NCBI RefSeq assembly: GCF_036013645.1 | Contig: NZ_CP107869.1 | Span: forward strand, 8,494,001-8,558,000 | Direction: 5' to 3' | DNA length: 64,000 nucleotides | Origin: Streptomyces sp. NBC_00490 | Lineage (GTDB): Bacteria > Actinomycetota > Actinomycetes > Streptomycetales > Streptomycetaceae | Notes under the pieces: generated by a model | The model's database searches: none | Told to the model about the DNA's origin: nothing | What the model saw: the letters and a program-made list of their open reading frames with translations, nothing else | Position numbers and translations under genes: made by a program | Shown here: in pieces, positions 57,269-64,000 of the stretch | Numbering within the stretch: position 1 is the first letter of the stretch | How the letters are laid out: every line of letters starts with the position of its first letter

Positions 57269-58273
57269 TCAGAGCGAGGTGAGGTGCCCCGGGTCGGGCT
57301 GCCGGGGCATCAGCATCGACTCGGGCGGCACCTTCGCGGCTTCCAGCGCCAGGACGGCCGCGACGGGGTGCTCGGCATCGGAGACCGTGATGGCGTCGTC
57401 GAGCGGCTGATCCGCCGCGACCACCTCGTCGTAGGCCTGATCCACCGCCACCACGTCCGGCGCCACCCGGCTCAGCAGCACCACACCCCACGCCGAGAGA
57501 CCCGCCCCGGCCAGTGCGAGGAGGATGCCCGTCGCGCCGCCCTGGAGGCGTTCGCCCAGCAATGACAGTCCGATGAGCGCGGCCGCCACCGGATTGGCCA
57601 GGGTCACCACCGCCAGCGGCGCGCCGAGGCCGCCCCGGTAGGCGACCTGGGACAGCAGCAGACCGCCCGCCGCGAACGCCGCCACGAGCAGCGCGACGCC
57701 GATGACCTGCACGCTCAGCACGGAGTCCGAGCGGTCGGTCGCGGCCACCGTCACGGTCTGGGTGAGCGCCGAGGCGACCCCGGAGGCGAAGCCCGACGCG
57801 GACGCGTGGCGCAGGCCGGGACGGGTGCCCCGGCGCGTCAGCAGGCCGATCGCCGCGGCCGTCACACCGGCGACCGCCAGCGCCTCCGGCATGCTCAGCA
57901 CGTCGTCGGGCGCCGGACCGGACGCCGTGACGAGGATCGCGGCCAGCCCGATCAGGGTGTACGCCGTACCCCGCCACTCCGTCGCGCTGACCCGGCGCCC
58001 GGCGACCCGCGCGCCCATGGGCACCGCGGCGACCAGGGTGAGCGCGCCGAGCGGCTGGACCACCGTCAGCGGGCCGTACTTCAGGGCCACCACGTGCAGC
58101 AGCGCGGCGGAGGCGTTGAGGGCGACGGACCACCACCAGGCGCCCGAGCCGAGCAGCCGCAGCATCCCCGAACCGGGGTTGCGGGAGGCCAGCCGCTCCT
58201 GGGCGACGGCGGCGCCCGCGTAGGCGACGGCCGAGAACAGGGACAGGATGACGGCGAGGGCGGTGGCGCTCAT
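57269..58273 (-). CDS. DMT/EamA-like multi-pass membrane protein
   Basis: A 334-residue protein with about nine or ten hydrophobic helices in two related halves (LAVILSLFSAVAYAGAAVAQ at the start, PLAVVTLANPVAAALIGLSLLGE in the second half). This is the DMT transporter layout. A soluble acidic tail of about 60 residues follows the last helix. Its ATG overlaps the stop of the PAP2 gene (ATGA), so the two are co-expressed. The substrate is unknown; Mg transporter (NIPA)-like or metabolite export are both possible. Confidence 0.85.
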   Translation of the reverse strand: MSATALAVILSLFSAVAYAGAAVAQERLASRNPGSGMLRLLGSGAWWWSVALNASAALLHVVALKYGPLTVVQPLGALTLVAAVPMGARVAGRRVSATEWRGTAYTLIGLAAILVTASGPAPDDVLSMPEALAVAGVTAAAIGLLTRRGTRPGLRHASASGFASGVASALTQTVTVAATDRSDSVLSVQVIGVALLVAAFAAGGLLLSQVAYRGGLGAPLAVVTLANPVAAALIGLSLLGERLQGGATGILLALAGAGLSAWGVVLLSRVAPDVVAVDQAYDEVVAADQPLDDAITVSDAEHPVAAVLALEAAKVPPESMLMPRQPDPGHLTSL

Positions 58274-59076
58274 CGGCCCGCTCCGACCAGGACGTTCTCC
58301 TCGACCGGTGCCACAGTCTCCTGAATTTCCCCGGGCTGCCCCGCGGTCGTCGTCGTGCGCCGGGGCAGCCGGATCACCGCGAGCGCGATGCCGAGCATGG
58401 CCGCCGCCACGATCGCGTCGAGCCAGTAGTGGTTGGCGGTCCCGACGATCACCGTCAGTGTCAGCAGCGGATGCAGCAGCCACAGCCAGCGCCGGCGGGA
58501 CCGGGTGGCCACGATCAGTCCGATCGCCACCATCAGGGCCCAGCCGAAGTGCAGCGAGGGCATCGCCGCGAACTGGTTCGACAGATGGTCGGTCTGCGGC
58601 GGGCCGTACACCGACGGTCCGTACAGCCGCGCGGTGTCCACCAGGCCCGTCGCGGCGAGCATGCGCGGCGGGGCGAGCGGGAAGACGAGGTGCACCACGA
58701 GTGCGGCACCGGTGACGGCGGCCAGTACCCGGCGGGCCCAGACGTAGTGCGCCGGCCGGCGCAGATAGAGCCAGACCAGGAAGGCCGCGGTGGCCGGGAA
58801 GTGGATCGTGGCGTAGTAGGTGTTGGCGATGTGCACGAGAGTGTCGCCGTGCAGCAGCAGATTCTGTACGTCGCCCTCGCCGGGCAGGTGGACGGCGCGT
58901 TCCAGGTCCCACACGCGGCGGGCGTTGCGGAACGCTTCGCCGGTGTGTCCGCTCGCCAGCTGACGGCCGAACTTGTAGACGAGGAAGAGTCCTGCGACAA
59001 GCAGGAGCTCACGGACGAGTGGCGGCCGCGTTATGGCGCGGGTCTCCGCTTCTGCAGGCTCGGTGCGGGCATTCAT
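58270..59076 (-). CDS. PAP2-like membrane phosphatase / inositolphosphotransferase family
   Basis: A 268-residue protein from ATG 59076 with about six helices. The PAP2 motifs AMPSLHFGWALM (about 170-181) and NHYWLDAIVA (about 214-223) hold the catalytic histidines. The first PAP2 motif (K-x6-RP) is replaced, as in the inositol phosphotransferase branch. It probably acts on lipid phosphates at the membrane. It is divergent from the TetR gene, and a five-unit repeat array lies in the gap, so it is a likely target of that regulator together with the DMT gene. Confidence 0.88.
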   Translation of the reverse strand: MNARTEPAEAETRAITRPPLVRELLLVAGLFLVYKFGRQLASGHTGEAFRNARRVWDLERAVHLPGEGDVQNLLLHGDTLVHIANTYYATIHFPATAAFLVWLYLRRPAHYVWARRVLAAVTGAALVVHLVFPLAPPRMLAATGLVDTARLYGPSVYGPPQTDHLSNQFAAMPSLHFGWALMVAIGLIVATRSRRRWLWLLHPLLTLTVIVGTANHYWLDAIVAAAMLGIALAVIRLPRRTTTTAGQPGEIQETVAPVEENVLVGAGR

Positions 59077-59147
59077 CCCCCGGCCCCTTCGCTGACGGTG
59101 GTGCGGGCTGAGCTGGAGACTCGTCTGGTGCGGCGAACTCATCGCGC

Positions 59148-59221
59148 TCATCGATACGGGTGCGTACCGATACGCCAGTGTACCGATACGGTCGTGTACC
59201 GGTACACTCACGTATCGATAG
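59148..59221. promoter_or_regulatory. Five-unit 16-bp repeat array (probable TetR operators)
   Basis: Units begin at 59148, 59164, 59180, 59196 and 59212, exactly 16 bases apart. The cores are TCATCGATAC, GTACCGATAC, GTACCGATAC, GTACCGGTAC and GTATCGATAG. The fourth unit sits in the perfect palindrome GTGTACCGGTACAC (59194-59207). It lies between the PAP2 and TetR starts. Confidence 0.8.
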
Positions 59222-59300
59222 ACGTACGCCACACTGGAAGCAGCCCCGCACCACCTTGTATGAAGTCGCTCAAGCCCCACTCGAACGAGGAGAAGAGCTG

Positions 59301-59915
59301 ATGACGTCGCAGGCCGCGGACGGACCGGAGACGGTCGCCGCCTCGCGCCGCTCCAAGATCACGCCCGAGCGTGAGCAGGAGTTCTACGACGCCGTGCTCG
59401 AACAGGTCCGCGAATGCGGTTATGAAGCCGTGACCATGGAGGGTGTCGCCGCCAGCACCCGGTGCAGCAAGTCCACGCTCTACCGGCAGTGGAAGACCAA
59501 GCCGCAGTTCGTGGTGGCCGCGCTGCGCTCACGGCGCCAGTCGAAGTTCGACGGCATCGATACAGGATCGCTCGCGGACGACTTGCGGGAGGTGGCGCGG
59601 GCCGCGGGCCGCTGGTCGAATAGCGACACCAAGCTGCTCCAGGCCCTCGGACACGCCGTCACGCAGGACCCGGAGCTGGCGAAGGCGCTGCGGGAGGCGC
59701 TCGTCGACCCGGAGATCGCGTCGCTGAAGGAGATCCTCCAGCGCGGGGTCGACCGGGGCGAGGTCGCCGCCGGGCATCCGGCGCTGGAGTACATCCCGGC
59801 CCAGATGTTCGGCGTGATCCGGGCGCGGCCCATCGTGGACGGGGAGTACGCCGATCCGCAGTACCTGGTCTGCTTCGTGGAGGCCGCGGTGCTGCCCGCA
59901 CTGGGGCTCACATAA
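59301..59915 (+). CDS. TetR family transcriptional regulator
   Basis: A 204-residue protein from ATG 59301, with GAGGAGAAGAG upstream. The N-terminal helix-turn-helix is YEAVTMEGVAASTRCSKSTLYRQWKTK (about 44-70). The C-terminal ligand domain contains LLQALGHAVTQDPELAKALREA, typical of AcrR-like members with the TetR_C_16-type ending. It is divergent from the PAP2/DMT operon, and the repeat array in between is its most likely binding region. The ligand is unknown. Confidence 0.93.
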   Translation: MTSQAADGPETVAASRRSKITPEREQEFYDAVLEQVRECGYEAVTMEGVAASTRCSKSTLYRQWKTKPQFVVAALRSRRQSKFDGIDTGSLADDLREVARAAGRWSNSDTKLLQALGHAVTQDPELAKALREALVDPEIASLKEILQRGVDRGEVAAGHPALEYIPAQMFGVIRARPIVDGEYADPQYLVCFVEAAVLPALGLT

Positions 59916-59996
59916 GACCCAGGCCGCCGTCCACGGGATGACTGGACGGTGACCTGCTCGCGCCGCACCGTGGGGACGGGGGCGGCGCGCACCCTC

Positions 59997-60043
59997 CGGC
60001 CGGGTGGGGTTCCTCTTGAGCGGAGAGGCGCCCCACCCGGCCG
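59997..60043. terminator. Strong hairpin between convergent TetR and DUF2510 genes
   Basis: CGGCCGGGTGGGG (59997-60009) pairs perfectly with CCCCACCCGGCCG (60031-60043). The 21-base loop holds a second small stem, CCTCT/AGAGG. The position between two convergent stops fits a two-way terminator. Confidence 0.85.
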
Positions 60044-60061
60044 ACGGGTTTCCCGGGGGTG

Positions 60062-61066
60062 TCAGACGTCCTGGCCGCTGCCGCCGCCCGTGGACACCTT
60101 GATCCCCTTGGTGATCTCGTCGATGACGGACTGCTTCTCGCCGACGTCCACGCCGAAGCGCACGACGACGATCTGCCGCGCGTTCGCGGGGGAGGGGAAG
60201 GCCAGCGACTCGACGTAGCCGTCGGCGCCCTTGCTGGTGACCGCCTTCCAGCGGACCAGGTAGCCCTTCTGCCCGGCGACGGTCACGGCCTTGGAGGCCA
60301 GCACGTCGTGCGAGGTGATCGCGCCGTAGGTCTTGCCGCCGTAGGACTGCTCGGCGTTCGCCTCGATGTCCGCCTTGGCGACCTGCTCGGCCGTCGAGCC
60401 GACCGTGCCCAGCAGGGCCGCGGGAGCCGAGTACGCACCGCCCTTCGTGCAGTTCTGGGAGGTGTCGCCGGGGCACTCGTAGGAGTCGTTCGACGTGACC
60501 GACGCGCCGGCCTGGATCTGCTGGCCGTACCAGTCGTCCGGGATCGGGATGCTGATCCCGCTGATCGCGTCGGTCACCGAACCGCTCTCGATCTTCGGCG
60601 CCTCGGACTGCCCGGGCGAGGGCGAGGCCCCGCCGGAACCGCCGGAGCCACCCGGACCGCCGTTCCCGCCCGGCCCGCCCTGGCCACCCGTGGAACCGTC
60701 CTGGCCCCCGGCGCCACCCGGCCCGCCGCCCGGCCCCTGCTGCGAGGTGCTGCCGCCGCCCGAGTCGTGGCCGGCCAGCGCCCACACGCCCACACCGATG
60801 CTGGCGAGGACCGCGACCGCGACCGCCACGGCTATGCCGGTGCGCAGACCGCGCCGTCCGCCGGCCGGCGGCGGACCGGGATAGGCCGGATACGCGGGAT
60901 ACGCCCCCTCGGCGGGCGTCTGCGTCGGGGGACCCCACTGGGCGGCCGACCCCGCGGGGCGGGTCTGGTCCGTCCATGCCCTGCCGTCCCACCAGCGCTC
61001 GGTGGCGGGACCGTCACTTGTCTGTCCGGGATCGGGGTACCACCCGGGAGGAGTCACCTGCGTCAT
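60062..61066 (-). CDS. DUF2510 membrane-anchored protein with extracytoplasmic domain
   Basis: A 334-residue protein. An N-terminal DUF2510 module (PPGWYPDPG ... ERWWDGRAWTDQTRP, about 6-37) is followed by a Pro/Tyr-rich linker (AYPAYPAYPG), one helix (about 75-97), a Gly-rich linker (about 105-150), and a folded outer domain (about 155-330). That domain starts DAISGISIPIPDDWYG and has two Cys in SYECPGDTSQNCTKGG that could form a disulfide. DUF2510 proteins are common in actinomycete envelopes and of unknown function. The outer part recalls LpqN-like/PsbP-like folds, but this is uncertain. Confidence 0.85.
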   Translation of the reverse strand: MTQVTPPGWYPDPGQTSDGPATERWWDGRAWTDQTRPAGSAAQWGPPTQTPAEGAYPAYPAYPGPPPAGGRRGLRTGIAVAVAVAVLASIGVGVWALAGHDSGGGSTSQQGPGGGPGGAGGQDGSTGGQGGPGGNGGPGGSGGSGGASPSPGQSEAPKIESGSVTDAISGISIPIPDDWYGQQIQAGASVTSNDSYECPGDTSQNCTKGGAYSAPAALLGTVGSTAEQVAKADIEANAEQSYGGKTYGAITSHDVLASKAVTVAGQKGYLVRWKAVTSKGADGYVESLAFPSPANARQIVVVRFGVDVGEKQSVIDEITKGIKVSTGGGSGQDV

Positions 61067-61124
61067 GCCCCCACCGTATGAGGCGTCGGTGAAAGCCGGA
61101 TGAGAGGGGCGGACCGAATTCCGG

Positions 61125-62279
61125 TCAACCCAAGACGAGTCGTACAGGTTTCTCTCGCGCGGGCGGCGGCAGACGCAGTCCGTCCCGGCCGGGAGTGACC
61201 GATCCGAGGACGCGCGCGTGCCGGGCGCCGGTGCTCGCGGGCACGGTGCCGGGCAGTCCGTGCGCGGTCAGGAATCCGAGGACGGCGAAGGCGTACGCCT
61301 CCTTGGCGTCCAAGGGCAGCCCCAGCTCGTCGGAGGTGCGCAGCGCGATGCCGGGCACGGACGCGGCCAGCATGCGCATCAGCGCCGGATTGCGGGTCCC
61401 GCCGCCGGAGGCGATCACCTCCGTCGCGCGCACCGCCCGGACCGCGTCGGCCACCGTCCGGGCGGTGAGCGCGGTCAGCGTGGCGACGACGTCCTCGGCC
61501 GACAGCGTCCCGCACCCCGCGAGGGCCTCCTGGAGATGCCCGAGGTGGAAGAGTTCCTTGCCGGTCGTCTTCGGCGGTGCCAGCGCGTAGTACGGCTCCG
61601 CGAGCAGCCGCTCCAGCAGCGCCCCGTGCACGGTCCCGCGAGCGGCGAGCGCCCCGTCGGCGTCGTACGCCAGGCGCCCGCCGCTGAACCCCCGGGCCGC
61701 CGCGTCGATCAGGGCGCACCCGGGGCCGGTGTCGAAGGCGGTCCCGTCGGGCGCGGTGAGGTTGGCGATGCCGCCCAGGTTGAGCGCGACCGGCGTGCCC
61801 GGGCGGCCGCGCAGCCACAGCAGGTCGACCAGGCTGACCAGCGGGGCGCCCTGACCGCCGGCGGCGATGTCGCGGGGCCGGAAGTCGGCGACCACGGGCA
61901 GCCCGGTCGCCTCGGCGATCCAGGCGGGCTGTCCGATCTGCAACGTGCCGTGCACCTGACCGCCGACGGCCCAGTGGTACACCGTCTGCCCGTGCGAGGC
62001 GACCAACTCGGCTCGCCCGTCGCACAGTTCACGATCGGCCCGGACGGCCGCCGCCGCGAACGCCTGCCCGATGAGGGTGTCCAGCCGGCACACCTCGGCC
62101 ATCGACGTCGTCCCCGGCGGAAGAGCCGCCGCGAGCGCCTCGCGCAGTTCGTCGTCGTACGACGCGCTCACCTGTCCCAGCGGTCTCATGACCAGGCTGT
62201 CCCCGACGAGGTCCAGCTCGGCCGCCGCCGCGTCGATGGCGTCGTACGACGTCCCGGACATCAGACCGATCACCCGCAT
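61125..62279 (-). CDS. anmK: Anhydro-N-acetylmuramic acid kinase
   Basis: A 384-residue protein of the family length. MRVIGLMSGTSYDAIDAAAAEL is the N-terminal ATP/hydrolysis loop. ASHGQTVYHW (about 94-103), LNLGGIANLTAPDG (about 162-175), FDTGPGCALIDA and ASGGGTRNPALMRMLA (about 291-306) are all AnmK signatures. It phosphorylates and opens 1,6-anhydro-MurNAc from wall turnover to MurNAc-6-phosphate. It starts 5 bases after the transporter stop, so it is probably co-transcribed with the MFS gene upstream. Confidence 0.95.
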   Translation of the reverse strand: MRVIGLMSGTSYDAIDAAAAELDLVGDSLVMRPLGQVSASYDDELREALAAALPPGTTSMAEVCRLDTLIGQAFAAAAVRADRELCDGRAELVASHGQTVYHWAVGGQVHGTLQIGQPAWIAEATGLPVVADFRPRDIAAGGQGAPLVSLVDLLWLRGRPGTPVALNLGGIANLTAPDGTAFDTGPGCALIDAAARGFSGGRLAYDADGALAARGTVHGALLERLLAEPYYALAPPKTTGKELFHLGHLQEALAGCGTLSAEDVVATLTALTARTVADAVRAVRATEVIASGGGTRNPALMRMLAASVPGIALRTSDELGLPLDAKEAYAFAVLGFLTAHGLPGTVPASTGARHARVLGSVTPGRDGLRLPPPAREKPVRLVLG

Positions 62280-62283
62280 CCGC

Positions 62284-63579
62284 TCAACCCGCCTTCCGCC
62301 CGGGAGGCTTGACCAGTGCCAGCACGCTCACCGCACAGGTCGCCGCCGCGTAGTACCCCGGGATGTCCACGTTCCCGGTCCGCTCCACCGTCTTGGTGAT
62401 GATGAGCCCCGCGCAACCCGAGAACACCGCATTGGACAGGGCGTAGGCGAGTCCCAGGCCCGTGTAGCGCACGGTGGTCGGGAACAGCTCCGCCAGCATC
62501 GCCGGACCCGGCCCCGCCATCAGCCCCACCACGGCACCCGCGCCGCACACCGCCACGCCCTTCACCGCATGCGAAGTCCCGGTGTCCTGAAGGAGGTTGA
62601 GCAGTGGTACCGCCAGGACCGTGACGAGGACCGCCCCGGTCAGCATCACCGGGCGCCGCCCCACCCGGTCGCTCAGCAGCCCGGCCGGGACGATCGTCGC
62701 CGCGAAGCCCAGGTTGGCCAGCACGGTGGCGACCAGCGCCTGCCGGAAGCTCGCGTTCAGAGTGCTCTGCAGATACGAGGGGAGCACGACGAGGAAGGTG
62801 TAACCGGCCGCCGCCCACCCCATGATCCGTCCCGCGCCCAGCGCGACGGCACCCACCACCCGGCGCACCGGCGGCCGTTCGACGTCGTGCTCCTCCCGGA
62901 ACGCGGGCGTCTCGTCCAGCCGCAGCCTCAGCCACAGCGCCGTGAGCCCGAGCGGCAGCGTCAGCAGGAACGGCAGCCGCCAGCCCCAGTCGGCCAGTTG
63001 CCGCTCCGTGAGCACGGTGGCGAGCAGCGCCGCCGCCCCGGCACCGCCCAGCAGGCCCAGCGCCACCGTGAACGACTGCCACGACCCGTACAGTCCGCGC
63101 CGACCCGGCGGCGCGAACTCGGTCATCACCGACACCGCCCCGCCGAACTCCCCACCGGCCGACAGCCCTTGAAGCACCCTCAGAAACGTGAGCAGCCAGG
63201 GAGCCAGTGCGCCGACCTGGGCGTACGTCGGCAGGATGCCGATCAGGGTCGTCGCGCCGGTCATCAGCACGATCACCAGGATCAGCACCGGACGCCGCCC
63301 GACGCGGTCGCCGAGCCGGCCGAACAGGGCCGCGCCGACGGGCCGGAAGAAGAACGCCAGCGCGAACGACGCGTACGCCTTCACCAGCGCCTCGGCCTCG
63401 CTGCCGCCCTCCGGGGTGAAGAAGCGGGCCGCGATGATCGTGGCGAAATAGCCGTAGACGCCGAACTCGTACCACTCGATGAAGTTGCCCACCGACCCCG
63501 CGACCAGCGCACGGCGCGAGCGGCCTGTCTTCCGATCTTGGAAAATGGGCTCCTCCTCCGGTTTTTGACCATCCGTCAA
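62284..63579 (-). CDS. MFS transporter, metabolite:H+ symporter (MHS) type
   Basis: A 431-residue protein with about twelve helices. FIEWYEFGVYGYFATIIAARFF (about 33-54) and LFGRLGDRVGRRPVLI (about 85-100, the MFS motif A) define the MHS/ShiA-ProP group. A second motif A copy is in GLLSDRVGRRPVML. Members import organic acids, shikimate, betaines or proline. Its gene precedes anmK by 5 bases. Because of that pairing, import of a wall sugar derivative is conceivable, but nothing in the sequence proves it. Confidence 0.92.
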   Translation of the reverse strand: MTDGQKPEEEPIFQDRKTGRSRRALVAGSVGNFIEWYEFGVYGYFATIIAARFFTPEGGSEAEALVKAYASFALAFFFRPVGAALFGRLGDRVGRRPVLILVIVLMTGATTLIGILPTYAQVGALAPWLLTFLRVLQGLSAGGEFGGAVSVMTEFAPPGRRGLYGSWQSFTVALGLLGGAGAAALLATVLTERQLADWGWRLPFLLTLPLGLTALWLRLRLDETPAFREEHDVERPPVRRVVGAVALGAGRIMGWAAAGYTFLVVLPSYLQSTLNASFRQALVATVLANLGFAATIVPAGLLSDRVGRRPVMLTGAVLVTVLAVPLLNLLQDTGTSHAVKGVAVCGAGAVVGLMAGPGPAMLAELFPTTVRYTGLGLAYALSNAVFSGCAGLIITKTVERTGNVDIPGYYAAATCAVSVLALVKPPGRKAG

Positions 63580-63737
63580 ACAGCAGGGGACGGCAGGCCA
63601 CAGGCCTGATGCGTCGACTGTCCGACACCGCTGTCACCCGTCGGGGCAACAGCTGTCCGGACCGCCCTCCACATAGCCAATCGGACGGCTACGCTCGAGG
63701 TCTGTACGTCGTTAGGGCGACTTGGGGAGGTAACGGG

Positions 63738-64000
63738 ATGACGGAGGAAGGGCCCACGCCGGCCGCCTCGCCTTCCCTCTGGGAGCGCGACGAGGAGGTC
63801 GCCGCCGTGGAGCGGGCGATCGACATCCTGCGCGCGGACCGGTCCTCCGCGGGCAGCCTGCTGGTGTTCCGGGGCGAGGCGGGACTCGGCAAGACCGCAC
63901 TGCTCACCGAGACGCGCCGGATCGCCGAGGCGCGCGGCTGCACCGTCTGGTCCGCCCGCGGCGGCGAGACCCTCAGGTCCGTCCCCTTCAACGTCGTACG
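63738..64000 (+). CDS. Large ATP-binding (LuxR/LAL-like) regulator, N-terminal part (partial)
   Basis: The frame opens at ATG 63738 (GGGGAGG about ten bases upstream) and continues past the window edge. LWERDEEVAAVERAIDILRA and Walker A FRGEAGLGKTALL (about 43-55), followed by GCTVWSARGGE, match the AAA-16/LAL regulators of Streptomyces. These end in a LuxR helix-turn-helix, not seen here. It is divergent from the MFS gene. Only 87 residues are visible. Confidence 0.75.
   Translation, partial: MTEEGPTPAASPSLWERDEEVAAVERAIDILRADRSSAGSLLVFRGEAGLGKTALLTETRRIAEARGCTVWSARGGETLRSVPFNVV

Noticed and set aside
57269..58912. Minus-strand fusion of the DMT protein with upstream residues
   Set aside because: The upstream residues are an out-of-frame reading of the PAP2 gene; the ATG at 58273 in an ATGA overlap is the natural start.

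Overview
This window looks like a piece of a Streptomyces (or close actinomycete) chromosome. It is very GC-rich, most codons end in G or C, and GTG starts and 4-base stop/start overlaps (ATGA, GTGA, TGATG) are common. It has twin-arginine signal peptides, many sugar ABC importers with their own LacI or DeoR regulators, and a DasR-like site in front of a chitinase. I saw no rRNA, tRNA, CRISPR array, insertion sequence, integrase or phage gene. All calls come from reading the sequence and from family knowledge; no search was run.

Layout. 1-486: N-terminal part of a membrane sensor-kinase-like gene. 581-2724: secreted alpha/beta hydrolase and IclR regulator. 2810-7255: MarR regulator divergent from an SDR, amidohydrolase, acyl-CoA ligase and MaoC operon. 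This is the gene set of the CoA-dependent, retro-aldol-free hydroxycinnamate (cou) pathway. 7246-8704: PaaX-type regulator and a decayed secreted-protein gene. 8705-25985: a large glycan-use locus built around one divergent promoter at 19340-19464. Leftward it encodes a PfkB kinase, a sugar ABC importer, a GH2 beta-galactosidase and two Tat-exported proteins (metallophosphoesterase and PHP-type). Rightward it encodes a DeoR regulator and GH4, GH38 alpha-mannosidase and GH29 alpha-fucosidase enzymes. 26057-27845: secreted GH18 chitinase with dre-like promoter sites. 27919-34468: mixed housekeeping or regulatory genes (ATP-grasp, metallophosphoesterase plus phosphopantetheinyl transferase, alpha/beta hydrolase, XRE/ImmA pair, MmyB-like protein). 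34548-40194: a trans-4-hydroxy-L-proline catabolic cluster with a GntR regulator and matching palindromes. 40220-48427: a LacI-controlled alpha-glucan locus with an ABC importer, a GH13 enzyme and a secreted GH87 alpha-1,3-glucanase. 48396-54835: an NMT1/SsuA-type ABC importer, an IclR regulator and a VanA/VanB-like Rieske oxygenase operon. 55201-57252: Tat-exported phospholipase C. 57269-59915: DMT and PAP2 membrane proteins divergent from a TetR gene, with a 16-bp repeat array between them. 60062-64000: DUF2510 membrane protein, anmK, an MHS-type MFS transporter and the start of a large ATP-binding (LuxR/LAL-like) regulator.

How it fits together. The window is mainly a set of compact catabolic modules, each with a local regulator, for plant, fungal and animal polymers: hydroxycinnamates and possibly vanillate, complex glycans containing galactose, mannose and fucose, chitin, alpha-1,3-glucan, and hydroxyproline. 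The two aromatic modules could form one route (feruloyl-CoA type side-chain shortening, then O-demethylation), although they lie about 45 kb apart and have separate regulators.

Most interesting non-gene signals: a five-unit, exactly 16-bp-periodic operator array in front of the TetR gene; a perfect 28-bp palindrome between the GH4 and GH38 genes; palindromic CTGTATACAG-like words written in rare codons inside four genes of the glycan locus; and GntR palindromes linking the hydroxyproline genes.
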